Part shown: positions 11,736 to 23,149 of the stretch, one piece after another
How positions within the stretch are numbered: the first letter of the stretch is position 1
How the letters are laid out: every line of letters begins with the position of its first letter
From: Ophioderma brevispina
Lineage: Eukaryota; Echinodermata; Ophiuroidea; Amphilepidida; Ophiodermatidae
Length of the DNA: 64,000 nucleotides
NCBI GenBank assembly: GCA_023653785.1
Contig: JAMKCH010057147.1
Span: forward strand, 62,001 to 126,000
Direction: 5' to 3'
Made by a program: the position numbers and the translations under genes
The notes under the pieces: generated by a model
Told to the model about the DNA's origin: nothing
The model's input: only the letters and a program-made list of their open reading frames with translations
Databases searched by the model: none

Positions 11736-13605
11736 TTTTTTTTTGTTTTTTTACATCCCCTTAGTTTTGTTTTTTTTACAGTGGATGACTGGTGGGAGTT
11801 CTGTCGGGTTATCCAAAATGGTAGATCAAGAAATAAATGACTGAAAAACAATGTGCTACAACAAAGAATACAAAGAGTGAACCATGACAACCATCTGAAA
11901 CAAAAATGTCTAGTGGTAATCTCTTATAATGATAAAGATGTGCATTGGAATGATAGTTCAAACTGAACTGAAGGAAAATCAAAGCCTTGGTGATCAAATT
12001 AAATTAATCAAGTTTTGTTTGGGATAGGAAAAATTAAGAGTCAAGCCAGAGAGAAATGGAATGGATATTTCAGAACTCAATATTAATAAACCTAAAGCAA
12101 CAAAATAATGATCCAAAATACAATTGACATTTGTTTGATGTAGGGAGTATTAGTGTTGCAGTCTGCAATATCCGTGATGAGACACAGCTATCATTTAATT
12201 GCAGTCTTAATTTATACCGATCACTCTCGTTAATTTAGACGTCTGGTTGCAATATGACTCAAGGTAACTCCATGACCTGAATTTTAACATGGTTATTTTC
12301 ATATTGCCATTTCAAGTTATTAATTTGGTCATTTTAAGATTACTACCTATCTCTATAAGCACAATAGATTTTTGCATAGGTTGACATATTCTTTTGTATA
12401 AAACCCTGGCAATAATAGCCAATGTCAAACAATAATGAATTTCCCTTTAATCCTACTTGTTTACATTTTATCAGCCAGATGTTACAATTCATAATGCATA
12501 CTGCCCTATTTCCTTAGCAACTAATTACGTAGGGGTTGATCAATGCTAAAGGACAAGCTGATAGTCTCAGCCCTCCATATTCCTATTATAAAAAATACAC
12601 CTAACCATTAAATCTGCATTAGGCAGAACATTATGCTAAAAACAAAACTACAAAGTTCACAAAAAAATAGGGTAAAGAGACACTGGCACATTTGAAAAAT
12701 AGTGTGCCCTCTAGATTTTTCAAAATTGATATTTTTGTGTGGTTATAAAGCTTTTATATACATTTGCCCTCACCTGGAATTATTAAGCCCAAATCAGCGT
12801 GCTTATGGGTAAACAGAACAATTTTATAATCAATGTCACTGGTGACATTAATTCAGCAGACGACATGGAAATGGTGTGTAACACAAGAAAACACACACCA
12901 GAGTTAATTCTCATGGCATGCACCATGTTTGACTTGTCTGTGACCTTTGTGGTTTTATTATACGAGTCTATGATATTCATGTAATAGACACACTTGTTGA
13001 TTAAAGTTATGGCAAACTTAAGAGTTAGCCTACAAATTACCTGGATGTCATGAGCCTCTTATTAATATCCCTCTCTGTTTTGGGTATGTTATTCTTATGT
13101 GTAAAATATATCTCTATTCTTCTAATAGCCTGGACTATCATTTGCGAGCAAATTTAAGAAATTTCATATATTCTGAAAATGTGCCACTGCTGCTTTAAAA
13201 ACCAAAGCAAAAGTTCATGTATACTGGCTGAATTACCAGTATGTAGCTGGTAATCAGCAATGTTTTAACTACATTTTTCCTGGGTTACCTCCCATAACAA
13301 ATGGTTTCCTGCAACCCGTGCTACAAGACACTGAATTGAATTGTACCTTTGGCCTAAAAAATAAATTATTTGGTTGGTGACACAGGGTAAAAATAATAGG
13401 GTTAGTAAGTCAGTATTTTTTTAATCGAATCGAAACAAATTTGATCTAGAGTAGAGAATATGGTAAGAAAAAAAAATGGTAGCACATTGTAGATCTATTG
13501 GTTGCAAAAAAGATCAGATTATGTTTTGAATTGTGACAAAACTTTTGAATCATACTTTTTAAGTATCTTTTGAGTCAGTCAGGTTACAACAACCAATTTT
13601 TTTAG
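11736..13605. other. Non-coding stretch upstream of the small membrane-protein gene
   Basis: No exon could be placed with confidence. If the plus-strand donor after 10993 is used with the acceptor before 13606, this is mostly one intron of about 2.6 kb. That link is inference. Confidence 0.35.
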
Positions 13606-13703
13606 GCCTTCCTAATCTCCTTAGCTGTTGTGGAACTGCAACCAGAAGTTACCTCGCTGCACAGCTTACTAAGAAACAACTAAACACATGAGTGCAGGTC
13701 AAA

Positions 13704-13859
13704 ATGGATTTTCTGTGGAAAACTGGAATTCTCATTGCCGTGACCACAGCTGCAGCACTATTTGATTACTGTGTTGGAACATCACTAGGTGGCGACCTAC
13801 CCTTTGTAATTGGTCTTCTAATAGGAATAGCTATATTGCTGCTTTATGTCATATTGTAA
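13704..13859 (+). CDS. Small two-pass membrane protein, 51 residues
   Basis: The ORF starts at an ATG in AAAATGG context, begins MDFLWKTG and ends before TAA at 13857-13859. Residues about 8-26 (GILIAVTTAAALFDYCVG) form one hydrophobic segment. Residues about 33-51 (LPFVIGLLIGIAILLLYVIL) form a second, reaching the C-terminus. The short polar loop TSLGGD lies between. A TGA stands in frame a few codons upstream of the ATG, so this start is well defined. A strong acceptor (polypyrimidine then TTTAG) ends at 13605, and AATAAA lies at 14203-14208. It therefore looks like the terminal exon of a plus-strand gene. I do not recognise the family. It could also be a chance ORF, but the paired membrane segments, splice acceptor and poly(A) signal argue against that. 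Confidence 0.55.
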   Translation: MDFLWKTGILIAVTTAAALFDYCVGTSLGGDLPFVIGLLIGIAILLLYVIL

Positions 13860-14202
13860 AGTATATTCTTATGAAGTGAGCAGACCTAGTCCGGGGACCT
13901 AGAATGCAAGAATGGAGTGTCCATCTCTCTTTTGACTCAACCATAACGTTGTAAGGGAATTGCTGCACCAGTACCAAAGTGAGTCTGTTACCTTCCCAGC
14001 ATTGTATATATTTGTAAACCTGGGAAGAGATGAGTAACTGATGAGGTAGAGTGCCTTACTCAACAACAAGAAACTCACAACCTTTGGGTGGGTGGATTGG
14101 CCTCTCTATCCACAAAACCACTAGTATGAGGATATTAAATCTTGCCTTGCTCAACAAGAAACTCAAAACACTTTGGACTGCTACAGACATTATGATATCA
14201 AA

Positions 14203-14208
14203 AATAAA
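14203..14208 (+). terminator. Poly(A) signal AATAAA
   Basis: Canonical hexamer about 345 bases after the stop of the small membrane-protein ORF. Confidence 0.45.
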
Positions 14209-14220
14209 GTAATTATACTG

Positions 14221-16016
14221 GATGAAACCTTTATGCTGAACAGGCCTGATTACATAATTATAAGCAAAGCTGTGACTTCGTGAGAAAATGAGAGAGAAAA
14301 AAAAATAAAAATGAGGAAAATCAATAATTTCCTGGCAATTTGATTTGCTGCTGCTTGTTTCTATCGTAAGACGACAATGTACAAATCATTCTGCAAAAAA
14401 ATGTTATCTGAGCTAGACATTGACCATGCGTAATGTTTTACATGATACACACGTACAGCAATGCCTGAAAGGAGAAAGTGTTTTTTACCAACATACAATG
14501 TACAAACAAAATATTTGCATCTAATTGTCCTGAAAGGTAGTTCTGCAATTGATAATTAAGTACAACAGGAGTAAAGCTGCAAAGAAGCGCATTTTGTTTA
14601 AGTTTAGACATCTACAGACATTATGGTATAAATTAGATAAATTAATTAAACTATCACTGAGAACTGGCATGAAACCTTTATTCTGACGAAAGGATTTCTT
14701 TCACATATGCCCATTTTGCATTTGGGGCATTTTTTACATATCCTAGTCCTTATTTTTCCTTGTAAGAACCACACATTAAAGGTGTGTGTTCCACTTTTTT
14801 TTTCATATTATGTTTTCTGCTCAGTACGCAAGCCTGAACCTCAAATAAGCCAGCCACAAAGATGTACCGAGAAAAATCATGGGCCTGGGGGAACCTTGCA
14901 GTTACAGGTCCTGAAGACCAAGCTTATTAAACTTTTTTAATTTTGTCCTTTAATTTTTTTATTTGTACGGGCCACCTAGGACTCCTGGCCCAGGGTCAAT
15001 TTCCCCTTTGACCCCCTTCTTGGCAGTACTGGTTAAACACAAAAACAGTTGATTTTTAATTCTATCACTGGAATTTTTTGGATTTGGAGGCTGAAATTTC
15101 ATGATGATATAAATGAGACAAAGTCAGTCAACAACCTACATGAACCTACATATAATACATGTATAATGCTGGTGACATACATTGCCGCGATTACTTTAAA
15201 AAATGTTGTTTTTTAAATAATATCAGCCAAAAGCGGTACCAGTTTACATGTATTAAAATATAGGTCAGTGAATACCACTGGCTTTTGTTTTCTTCTAAAA
15301 ATGCAGTAATTGAATAGAAGTGAAATTAAGCAATAAGTTACTGATTTTGGTTTTGCACAAAGTTGTTAGGCCAAAGCTAGCTACACAACTTTTCTTTCGT
15401 GACTTTTGTTCACCTTTCTTCCTTTTCGAAAAAATGATGAAACATATGGTCAAAGTTAAATGAACACACACTATAGAAGCTCAAGATTTATTTGTCAACG
15501 AGGACAGGTAGTTCGTGCTTACGTCATGAAAAAATTACTCAATCTGAATGGGGAGAAGATAACACCTAAATATTTTTTAACTGTGTGGCAATATAAGAAG
15601 CCGTTTCTGTCTCAACTGTTTATGTGTGCAGCGATTCCCGTATGAATGTCATCCCCTTGATGGGTAGGTGATTATCTGCAAAGGCTGCTGTGTCATGTGA
15701 TGGCAAGAACATTTTGTAAGTTTGTGCCACAAATTATGGAAATGCTGGTATGGTGTACAGTTGCAACTTATGCCAATGATATACTACCAGTGTGTGTAAC
15801 ACCAGATTTGACCAAGATCAATCACCAGTGTTACGCATTCTCATAAGAAGAAATCGCTCTCTGACTGCATCATGGGCTGTATGGCCTCACCTTTGCCTCA
15901 AAATTCAGTGTTCGCTACAATGGGCGTCGACTCGACCTTGGTCTGTTCGACCTGTTTATGAGGGGATTTGCAGCATAAACCAGGCATTGTTTCAAGGTGC
16001 AGCATATACGAAATTG
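14221..16016. other. Non-coding stretch
   Basis: No gene supported. ORFs here are short and without domain character. Confidence 0.4.
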
Positions 16017-16038
16017 CCCCCCCCCCCCCCCCCCCCCC
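16017..16038 (+). repeat. C homopolymer (22 bp)
   Basis: Uninterrupted run of C. Homopolymers of this length are prone to sequencing slippage. Confidence 0.9.
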
Positions 16039-17069
16039 GACTCTTCCTGTTTTTACGTTTTACAAAAAATTGTTTTTCAAACTCGGGAAGATGATTCAGT
16101 AAGGGTACTTGTCATTATGTCAATTTTTGTATGCCATTATGTCCCTTAAAAGGATTAAAAAAAGGTACTTTGCCATCTGCAGTTTGTAGTTCAATAGTTA
16201 TGACGTAAAATAGGGTCAAGGTCATCATGGGGTAAAATTCAATCTGTTAGTTATATGATATGAATGGTTCATCTAATGGAACAGGAGCCAAAAACTACTG
16301 GTTGCACCAGAGACGGATAAACTCACACAGCATTACTGGGGGAGGTGATCGGCCCCGTTTTATGGAGACAAAACGGATTTAAAAACTTGGTTTAACCTAA
16401 AAAACTAATGGTACAAGAGAGCCAAAAAATATACTGGTTGCCCACCAGCTATGATAGTCATTGCATAATTGAAATTCAAAAATGGGGACTGGGACTACGG
16501 AGGTCACTAGTCATAAATCTGTAACTTCTTATTCCAGAAATGTTGATAAAAAAATCCATTATTACAATATTCCATCTAGTGGAACATATAACAATGTACA
16601 ACCAGTTCAAAGAAAATCGGACCATTCGGTAAATTAACCGGATGACTTGAACTTTATGTGCCTATTCTATTAAAACTAAAGATCATAGATAGGGCAAACC
16701 TTATAATTTTTAAAGGCGTAGACCAAATAAATGGTACATTTTACATCGATTCAACATTCATATTTTTTTATCCCTAGACAAATATTTACCCCTAATTTCT
16801 ACAGGTTCAACTAGGTGATTTTGGTAAACTTGTAGATAAAATCATTTTGGTCAATTATCACAGTATAATTAAAACACCCCCAAAATTGTGTCATGCTGCA
16901 ATTTGTTTTGAGTCAAATCCTAAATATATTGGACTACTTTATACAGTTGAACATTTTATTTGCCGATGACAATTCCGTTTGTATATTGATATGCACTGTT
17001 AATGATTGGTTGGGACAGTGAAAGCCTCATGGTGGTTGGTTATATTTACAGGTCAATATAATGTGATTT
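16039..17069. other. Non-coding, with traces of dispersed repeats
   Basis: No gene supported. Around 16320-16400 the sequence (AAAACGGATTTAAAAACT and neighbours) resembles the repeat at 49745-49860 and 55353-55450. Confidence 0.4.
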
Positions 17070-17345
17070 AACGAGGACATTAGGACATTTCGCGAGAAGT
17101 GCCCTCAATTTTTTGACACCCAGGATTTTGATATTTGGCATGGTACAATGTCTTAGATCACACATGAAGGGAATATGGCTGAATCGCTGTCTTATGATAA
17201 TAAGAGGATTTAGCTATTCGGTCGTGCACGACAGAAATACAAAGCAGTTTTCTATAGGGATGATTTAATACGATAGCAGGCAAGTCCAAAACAAATTTTG
17301 TGGTTTTCTTTCCGCCTTGTTTGTCCAATAAACATTGAATGTTCT
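17070..17345 (+). repeat. Dispersed repeat, inverted partner at 29835-30180
   Basis: Shared blocks with the reverse complement of 29835-30180 include GAGGACATTT, TTAGATCACAC, GTCGTGCACGACA, TTTTCTATAGGGA and TTTGTCCAATAAAC-like sequence. Similarity is roughly 70 percent by eye. The sequence just after the 18364-18543 palindrome also matches the far end of that partner. Confidence 0.65.
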
Positions 17346-17386
17346 AGATACTCGGTGGGTAAGCGCATATAATATGGAAATTTTAA

Positions 17387-18053
17387 GGTGTTGGCATTAT
17401 GATTTAAATGGGCCGTCAAATTTCTTTAAAATTTGATAATCGTACATTCATTTTGCCTGATAACCAAATCTGAAATAAAACATATGGCTTACCATATTCG
17501 TTTTTGAGAAAAAAGACTTTTCAAAAAAGTTACATTTTTACAAGATTTACCACGAAACTCTATGGGAAAATGTGATTTACCGATACTAAAGTACTCCAAA
17601 AAGATAACAAAGGGCCGAACGTTTTTCTGATTTTCAAATGATAGGTATAAGTTGCATACAGACTTGAAAATACCGAAATAAAAAAATGGTGTCACCGGAT
17701 TAGTTTTCCTGAAAATCGTCGAAAAAGGACATTTTTAGAGGGAAATTTCCATCTGCACTAGAGACGATGCGTCTCGCGTATTATGCCTATATGTCACGCA
17801 GCAAAACAAAAAATGGGTGCGTGAAAGGTAAGACGCCTAATTAATCAGGCGCGTTCTTATACTAGTCCTAGCAACATCAAAGTTCTACGCGATTTTGCAA
17901 ACGCTTTTCAAATTCGCGTACATGCAGAAGTGGAAATCCCTCATGAATTTTTGCGACGCTAAAATCGCAAACCGAATGCACGCTTGCTCATCTCCGAGTT
18001 TATTAAAGTCGGCTTGCCCGTATCCTTAGAAACCAAATCATAATGCCAACACC
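17387..18053. mobile_element. TTAA-flanked MITE with perfect 19-bp inverted ends
   Basis: It is flanked by TTAA at 17383-17386 and 18054-18057. The left end GGTGTTGGCATTATGATTT is matched perfectly and inverted at the right end. The interior has no transposase. The second half is richer in CpG than the surroundings. piggyBac/Kolobok-type by its target duplication. Confidence 0.85.
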
Positions 18054-18363
18054 TTAAAAGCTGTGAAAATGTAAGAAAGTTCATTGGCTGATGCCCGGCG
18101 TTCAATTCGTTTAATTGAACCCAGGTAGTAGCGCTGGTATTGAAAGTATTTTTAGGTTTGAAATCGCTCGCGTACATACCCGCGTGTTTTGGCCTACTTT
18201 CGCGAAAGCTGCCAACGTTGCGTCTGTGTTTTTTGCGTATGATCGTTGCGTTCAGCGGGTGTTCGATTGTTTATGGTGAGGCGTCATTTCTGGTTGTATT
18301 TTAGACAGTAAAGCATTGCAAAATCGGGTTAAAGATGACCTAAATGATAAAGCTGTTTAAAAT

Positions 18364-18543
18364 GAGAATAAAGGTATGATTTTGGGAACCGGTACTCTCT
18401 TTACGACGAATTGAACCGGCGACACCATTATTTTGCGTGGATGACTCGCCTCGGGCATCGTTCTCCACTGAAAATAATGGTATCGCCTGGGTTCAATTCG
18501 TCATAAAGAGAGTACCGGTTCCCAAAATCATACCTTTATTCTC
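18364..18543. repeat. 180-bp near-perfect palindrome
   Basis: The first about 76 bases (starting GAGAATAAAGGTATGATTTT) are the reverse complement of the last about 76 with only a handful of differences. The loop is about 25 bases. The arms carry the inverted motifs GGGAACCGGTACTCTCTTTA and CGAATTGAACC. Transcribed, it would form a long hairpin. Confidence 0.9.
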
Positions 18544-18789
18544 TAATTTGTATCCTCAAAAAATCTCCCTGTCACTTTAAAGATGTAATTTGAACAGTTC
18601 TAGGACCAAATTTATCTTGCAATGAAATATGGATTCATGATTCAATGACAGTATAAAGTTCTTGTTTCTATTTTTGTCTATCGGGTTCCCATCTTGCGTG
18701 ATATGGAAGCCCTGACCGTGTATACGCTGACCAACCATTACCGTGGGAAACAAACTTGCGGTTTTGATGCTAGATGCGATAATGCATAG

Positions 18790-19010
18790 TGCACAGCCCT
18801 ATTCACTACTGTCTAATATTGCTGGTTCCAGTAAAACGGCAGTTTTTTGTTTTGTATCTTTCTTGGGAAAGAATGGATTTGGAAGCTGAAATTTCAGGAC
18901 AATGAGAAAAATATGGCATTTCATCTGATATCAAAATTGATACTACTTCTGGTTAAATCAAGGGGAATCCCAAAGACGATTGGAACAAGCACCTTTAAGA
19001 ATGAGTTTGC
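18790..19010 (+). repeat. Dispersed repeat, second copy of the 11505 family
   Basis: Matches 11505-11735 block for block. Here it runs directly into the locally duplicated segment starting at 19110. Confidence 0.6.
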
Positions 19011-19109
19011 AAACAACCAAGAAATTTTAAAACTTTCAATGGACCCAAAAGGCCCAACAAATAATTGCTAAAATATCGGAAACTATTTCTTGAAAGTTAT
19101 AGAAAATTC

Positions 19110-19408
19110 TCTCAATATTTTAACAGTGGAATATATGAGCCTTCGTTCATATGACCTCGCAACAGTTTTTTGGTTGTTTTAGCAATTGAAGCTATGAATT
19201 GGCTACCTGGCTGCCTCTGTCATCTCTGGCGATTGGTGACCATACATGCTGACCTTTTTTTCTCTTCTCTCCATGTCCTTCTGGATTGGGGCACCACATA
19301 ATTTCCCTAAAGGCTGTACTGTTCGGGAAAATTCCTTGTACCAAAATGGATAGCTTTGATTTCAACCAATAACCTAACAAATTGTTGCATGGCCATTGAT
19401 CTTCACAT
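19110..19408 (+). repeat. 300-bp segment A, copy 1
   Basis: Nearly identical to 19553-19851 (a few substitutions), offset 443 bases. It holds the block CTGTTCGGGAAAATTCC, also found diverged near 22705. Confidence 0.9.
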
Positions 19409-19530
19409 AATAATAATTATAATAATAATAATTTGTATTTTTAACGCGCGACATATCCACGTAAACGTGATCAAGGCGCTGTGCGGCTGCCATGAAAGGC
19501 GCTCAGCACATCAGAGAAACCATAATACCA
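19406..19530 (-). mobile_element. SINE 3' fragment with (ATT)n tail
   Basis: On the minus strand this reads GCGCTGAGCGCC...CGCGCGTTAAAAATACAAATT(ATT)n, an L2/V-SINE-like tail. It matches the left end of the fuller SINE at 20035-20090 and is cut off by a run of about 21 A on the plus strand. Confidence 0.6.
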
Positions 19531-19552
19531 GAAAAAAAAAAAAAAAAAAAAA

Positions 19553-19851
19553 TCTCAATATTTTAACAGTGGAATATATGAGCCTTCGTTCATATGACCT
19601 CGCAACAGTTTTTTGGTTGTTTTAGCAATTGAAGCTATGAATTGGCTACCTGGCTGCCTCTGTCATCTCTGGCGATTGATGACCATACATGCTGACCTTT
19701 TTTTCTCTTCTCGCCATGTCCTTCTGGATTGGGGCACCACATAATTTCCCTAAAGGCTGTACTGTTCGGGAAAATTCCTTGTACCAAAATGGATAGCTTT
19801 GATTTCAACCAATAACCTAACAAATTGTTGCATGGCCATTGATCTTCACAT
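19553..19851 (+). repeat. 300-bp segment A, copy 2
   Basis: Near-identical copy of 19110-19408, entered through a poly(A) run and continuing directly into segment B. Confidence 0.9.
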
Positions 19852-19852
19852 A

Positions 19853-20012
19853 GACCAGAGTAACAACATTAATGATGTTCAACAGATGATGAGACAATTC
19901 ATATATTAAAACATGCTTGAAGCTTTATTATGTTATATGCTGAACATAGGTATCCTGCTAACAATGATTTTGTCATTTGTTACTGTTGGCTTATTCTACC
20001 TTGTAAATGTGA
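19853..20012 (+). repeat. 160-bp segment B, copy 1
   Basis: Near-identical to 20299-20461. It ends at a run of about 20 A before the SINE. Confidence 0.9.
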
Positions 20013-20017
20013 TTAAA

Positions 20018-20293
20018 AAAAAAAAAAAAAAAAAGCGCTGTGCGGCTGCCATGAAAGGCGCTCAGCACATCAGAGAAACCATAATACCAGAACAGATTTA
20101 TGCCAAGAAGCTCGATTTTAGAAGCAGGAGGAAACCGGAGTACCCGGAGAAAACCTGCAGAAACGAGTATGGATCGAGAAACCAAATTCACATAAAGCCA
20201 CCGAGAACGAGCTCCTGCCGGGAATCGAACCCGAGACCTCATTGGTGAAAGGTGAGGGAAGATACGCTGCACCAACACGTTCCCCCGAACGTC
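20018..20293 (-). mobile_element. tRNA-derived SINE
   Basis: On the minus strand the right end has a pol III B-box-like GGTTCGATTCCC preceded by a tRNA-like head. The body continues left to the GCGCTGAGCGCC block and stops abruptly at a homopolymer at 20018-20034. It is not a functional tRNA gene, as no cloverleaf closes. Confidence 0.65.
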
Positions 20294-20298
20294 ACATA

Positions 20299-20461
20299 GA
20301 CCAGAGTAACAACATTAATGATGTTCAACAGATGATGACACAATTCATATATTAAAACATGCTTGAAGCTTTATTATGTTATATGCTGAACATAGGTATC
20401 CTGCTAACAATGATTTTGTCATTTGTTACTGTTGGCTTATTCTACCTTGTAAATGTGATTT
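20299..20461 (+). repeat. 160-bp segment B, copy 2
   Basis: Second copy of 19853-20012. A third, diverged copy is at about 22830-22970. Confidence 0.9.
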
Positions 20462-20840
20462 GAACATTAAAAAACATTGAATCAGTTATATGATTTTTGA
20501 CAACATGGAGAGTGATTCACATTTCTTTACATTTTTACTCAATTGTTAACACTTGATTGAAAGTAGCTCTAGCTTTGCTCATTTTGTTACTTTCTGGTGA
20601 TTTTTTTTCGTTATAACTTTTTTTTTTATTTTAATATATTTTTTTCTTCTTTTTTTGGCTTTTGTTACCACTATGTACCAAGTGTAAGTAGGTTAATAAG
20701 TTGCGCAAACTCTTAAGAGTACTTAATACCATATCAAGTATTAAGCCCACTCTTAAATCTGTAGTATCTAGTGACTATGATGTCAAATTGGAATATATTT
20801 TGATTACTTATATTGTAAATGATCAGTGCTGGTTCTGAAC
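20462..20840. other. Non-coding, T-rich
   Basis: No gene. The first part has a diverged counterpart near 22975-23145, so it belongs to the same duplicated unit. Confidence 0.5.
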
Positions 20841-21229
20841 GCACGTCGGAGATTTTGGCCCGAATTCATGCTCCAGGACCAGGACCAGTCTTATTATCTC
20901 ATAAGGCAGCTATTCAATATTTTTCTACTTCAATCCACAACTCTGATGTTTTTATGATTCCAATCTCCAACTCTAAAATACAAATAAAATCATAAACTAA
21001 ATTTTGTTCCTGGAGTGGGATTCGAACCCACGACCTTTAGATAACAAGACGAGCGCCCACAGACACACGCCACGCAATCCGAGCCGGCAGGAAGTCGTTC
21101 TTTTGTAATACTTCAATATAAACATTAACGGAATAAAGCGCACACATAATAATGAATAGCGCCCCTATGAGACGAGTTGAAAATACCTGCTCCTGGAGCA
21201 TGAATTCGGGCCAAAATCTCCAAGAATCG
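20841..21229 (-). mobile_element. tRNA-like element between 31-bp inverted repeats
   Basis: Perfect inverted repeats lie at 20848-20878 (beginning GGAGATTTTGGCCCGAATTC) and 21191-21221. A 9-bp direct repeat GTTCTGAAC flanks the unit (20832-20840 and 21230-21238). Inside, the minus strand carries TGGGTTCGAATCCCACTCC, a tRNA T-arm/B-box, preceded by a tRNA-like A-box region. It therefore looks like a MITE that captured, or was built on, a tRNA-SINE. The 9-bp flank would fit a Mutator-type target duplication. Confidence 0.75.
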
Positions 21230-21238
21230 TTCTGAACA

Positions 21239-22239
21239 GTCACCACTGTCAGTGAAAGGGCTTATTATATTCTGTACAAAAACATGGATCAGTGAAACCA
21301 GTGGATAATGCTATATTCAGTCAAAGTATAAAATATACGGCTTGTATGGTAACGGAATAAAACGTGTAATCCAATGGGTGCACTGAACCTGTTTCGTTTC
21401 GTTGATTATCATAAGCCCAGTGAAAGTCAGTTACTAGATTTTAGAAACCCATTCCCAGCCATCTTCCATTTGTTTTCCATAACAGGGGTAGAATTTTGTG
21501 GAGAACTATGAGAGGCTATTTGGATTCTCATAGGTGGAGTTGCCCCGAGTCTGTGGATTCTCCTCTAATCAGTTTGTGTGAAACATTTAGCAGTTTATGA
21601 GAATCCAACTGGATTCTTATGGATTCGTTTGGGGGAGTCTTTGTGAGAGTCAACTCCCTGACTCTTGCCCAAATTCTAGCCCTTCCATAATAACTCCCAA
21701 AGAGTAACACCAAGCTGAACTTGGTATTTTGTTTGTATTGCTCTATCCCCAATCTTCTGCACTGTCCTACTTACACTGAGCACTAGTTGTTTTTAACATT
21801 TTTTTTTCATTTTATACCAAATAGGAATAACAAAAGAGTGGTGTACCTTCATATTAGAACTGATCGAAATCAAGTATTTAATATCTCTACCCTAATTCTT
21901 ACAGCTACTTGAACCCTACTTCTCACAATCACTTAAACCCTACTTCTAACAATCACTATACCCTAATCCACACAATCACTTCTGTCTAAACCTCAAATCC
22001 CTAAACCCTTACCATCACTATCATTAACCCTAATCCTCATAAAAACTCATACTTGATTCAGTAATGGTTCCAATATGAAAGCAACACTAAAACAGATAGT
22101 ATCTGCCTGCTTTGTATTGCACATTAAAAATAATAAACAATTTGAATATTTTGGGCAGATAAAAACAAAACACACACCATATAATTTGTACTAATATTTG
22201 GAACTTTCATAAGGACAGAAAGCATATATCTGCTTTAAG
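21239..22239. other. Non-coding stretch
   Basis: No gene supported. CCCTAA/CCTAC-rich short repeats occur near 21890-22040. Confidence 0.4.
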
Positions 22240-22615
22240 CACCTAGGCCTTCCCTGTCTCCTACCTCTGTTCCCATCTCTCTCCCTCTATGGGTACTTTC
22301 TCCCCCTCTCCCAGGCACCCCTACCTATCCTGTCTCCCCTCCCCGACATCCCTCTCTCTTCTCCCTTCTTGGGCTATGCTACCCCCTCTCTCTCCCCTAG
22401 CTATCCCTCTCCCCTAACTATATCCCACTCCCCTACCAATCTCCTTCTCCCCTACCTATCTCCCTCTCCCCTACCTATCTTCCTCCTTAACCTATCTCCC
22501 TCTCTCCCTCCCTATCTATCTCCCCCATCCTTATTTCCCCTACCTATCTACTTCTTTGGTTACTATCTTCCTCCATCCTTCCCTCCCCATATATTTCACT
22601 CCCCCTCCACAAGTT
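22240..22615 (+). repeat. Polypyrimidine tract (CCCTCTCCCCTACCTATCT)n
   Basis: Nearly pure C/T for about 375 bases, built on degenerate CCCTCTCCCCTACCTAT units. The ORF in it is a low-complexity artefact. Confidence 0.85.
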
Positions 22616-22689
22616 GAATTATCAACTAATATTCTGATCACAATTTTGTTTTTTCAGTTTGAATTACATGCATTCTGTTTGACAAGTTT

Positions 22690-23145
22690 CCCACTTGATG
22701 TGCTGTTCGAGAAAATTCCTCGTACCAAAACACATATCTTTGAATTAAAATAAACTAAACAAGAAAAACTTGCATTAATATTTAAACATACTAGTGCAAA
22801 ACAACATCAGATGTTCAACAAACCAGGACAATTCATATATTAAAACATATTTGAAGTTTTATTATGTTATATCCTGAATATAATTAAGTACACCATTAAC
22901 AATGATTTGTCATTTCTTACTGGTGGCTTATTTTACCTTGCAAGTGTGATTTCAATGATTGACTTCAATATCTAAAGAACACTTAAAAAATTGTAAAACT
23001 TTGACAGCTTTGATAGTGATTCACATTTCTTTAACATTTTTACTCCAATTTTGAAACACTTGATTTGAAGATAACTATTCAAAAGCTTTGCTCATTTTGT
23101 TACTTTAATTGTATTAAATTTTTAGCTTTTGTTACCACTATTCTC
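22690..23145 (+). repeat. Diverged third copy of the 19.7-20.7 kb unit
   Basis: Collinear blocks match 19735-20690: TGTTCG-GAAAATTCC, ATTCATATATTAAAACAT, TTATTATGTTATAT, GTGATTCACATTTCTTTA and GCTTTTGTTACCACTAT. Confidence 0.75.
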
Positions 23146-23149
23146 TGTC

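Larger units (their letters stand above)
13606..14220 (+). other. Probable terminal exon (5'UTR part, small CDS, 3'UTR)
   Basis: The exon is bounded on the left by a pyrimidine-rich acceptor and on the right by cleavage expected shortly after AATAAA at 14203-14208. It would contain about 98 bases of leader, the 51-codon ORF and about 350 bases of 3'UTR. Confidence 0.45.

Noticed and set aside
20200..20293. tRNA gene suggested by GGTTCGATTCCC
   Set aside because: Only the B-box/T-arm is convincing. No acceptor stem closes, and the sequence continues into a SINE body.
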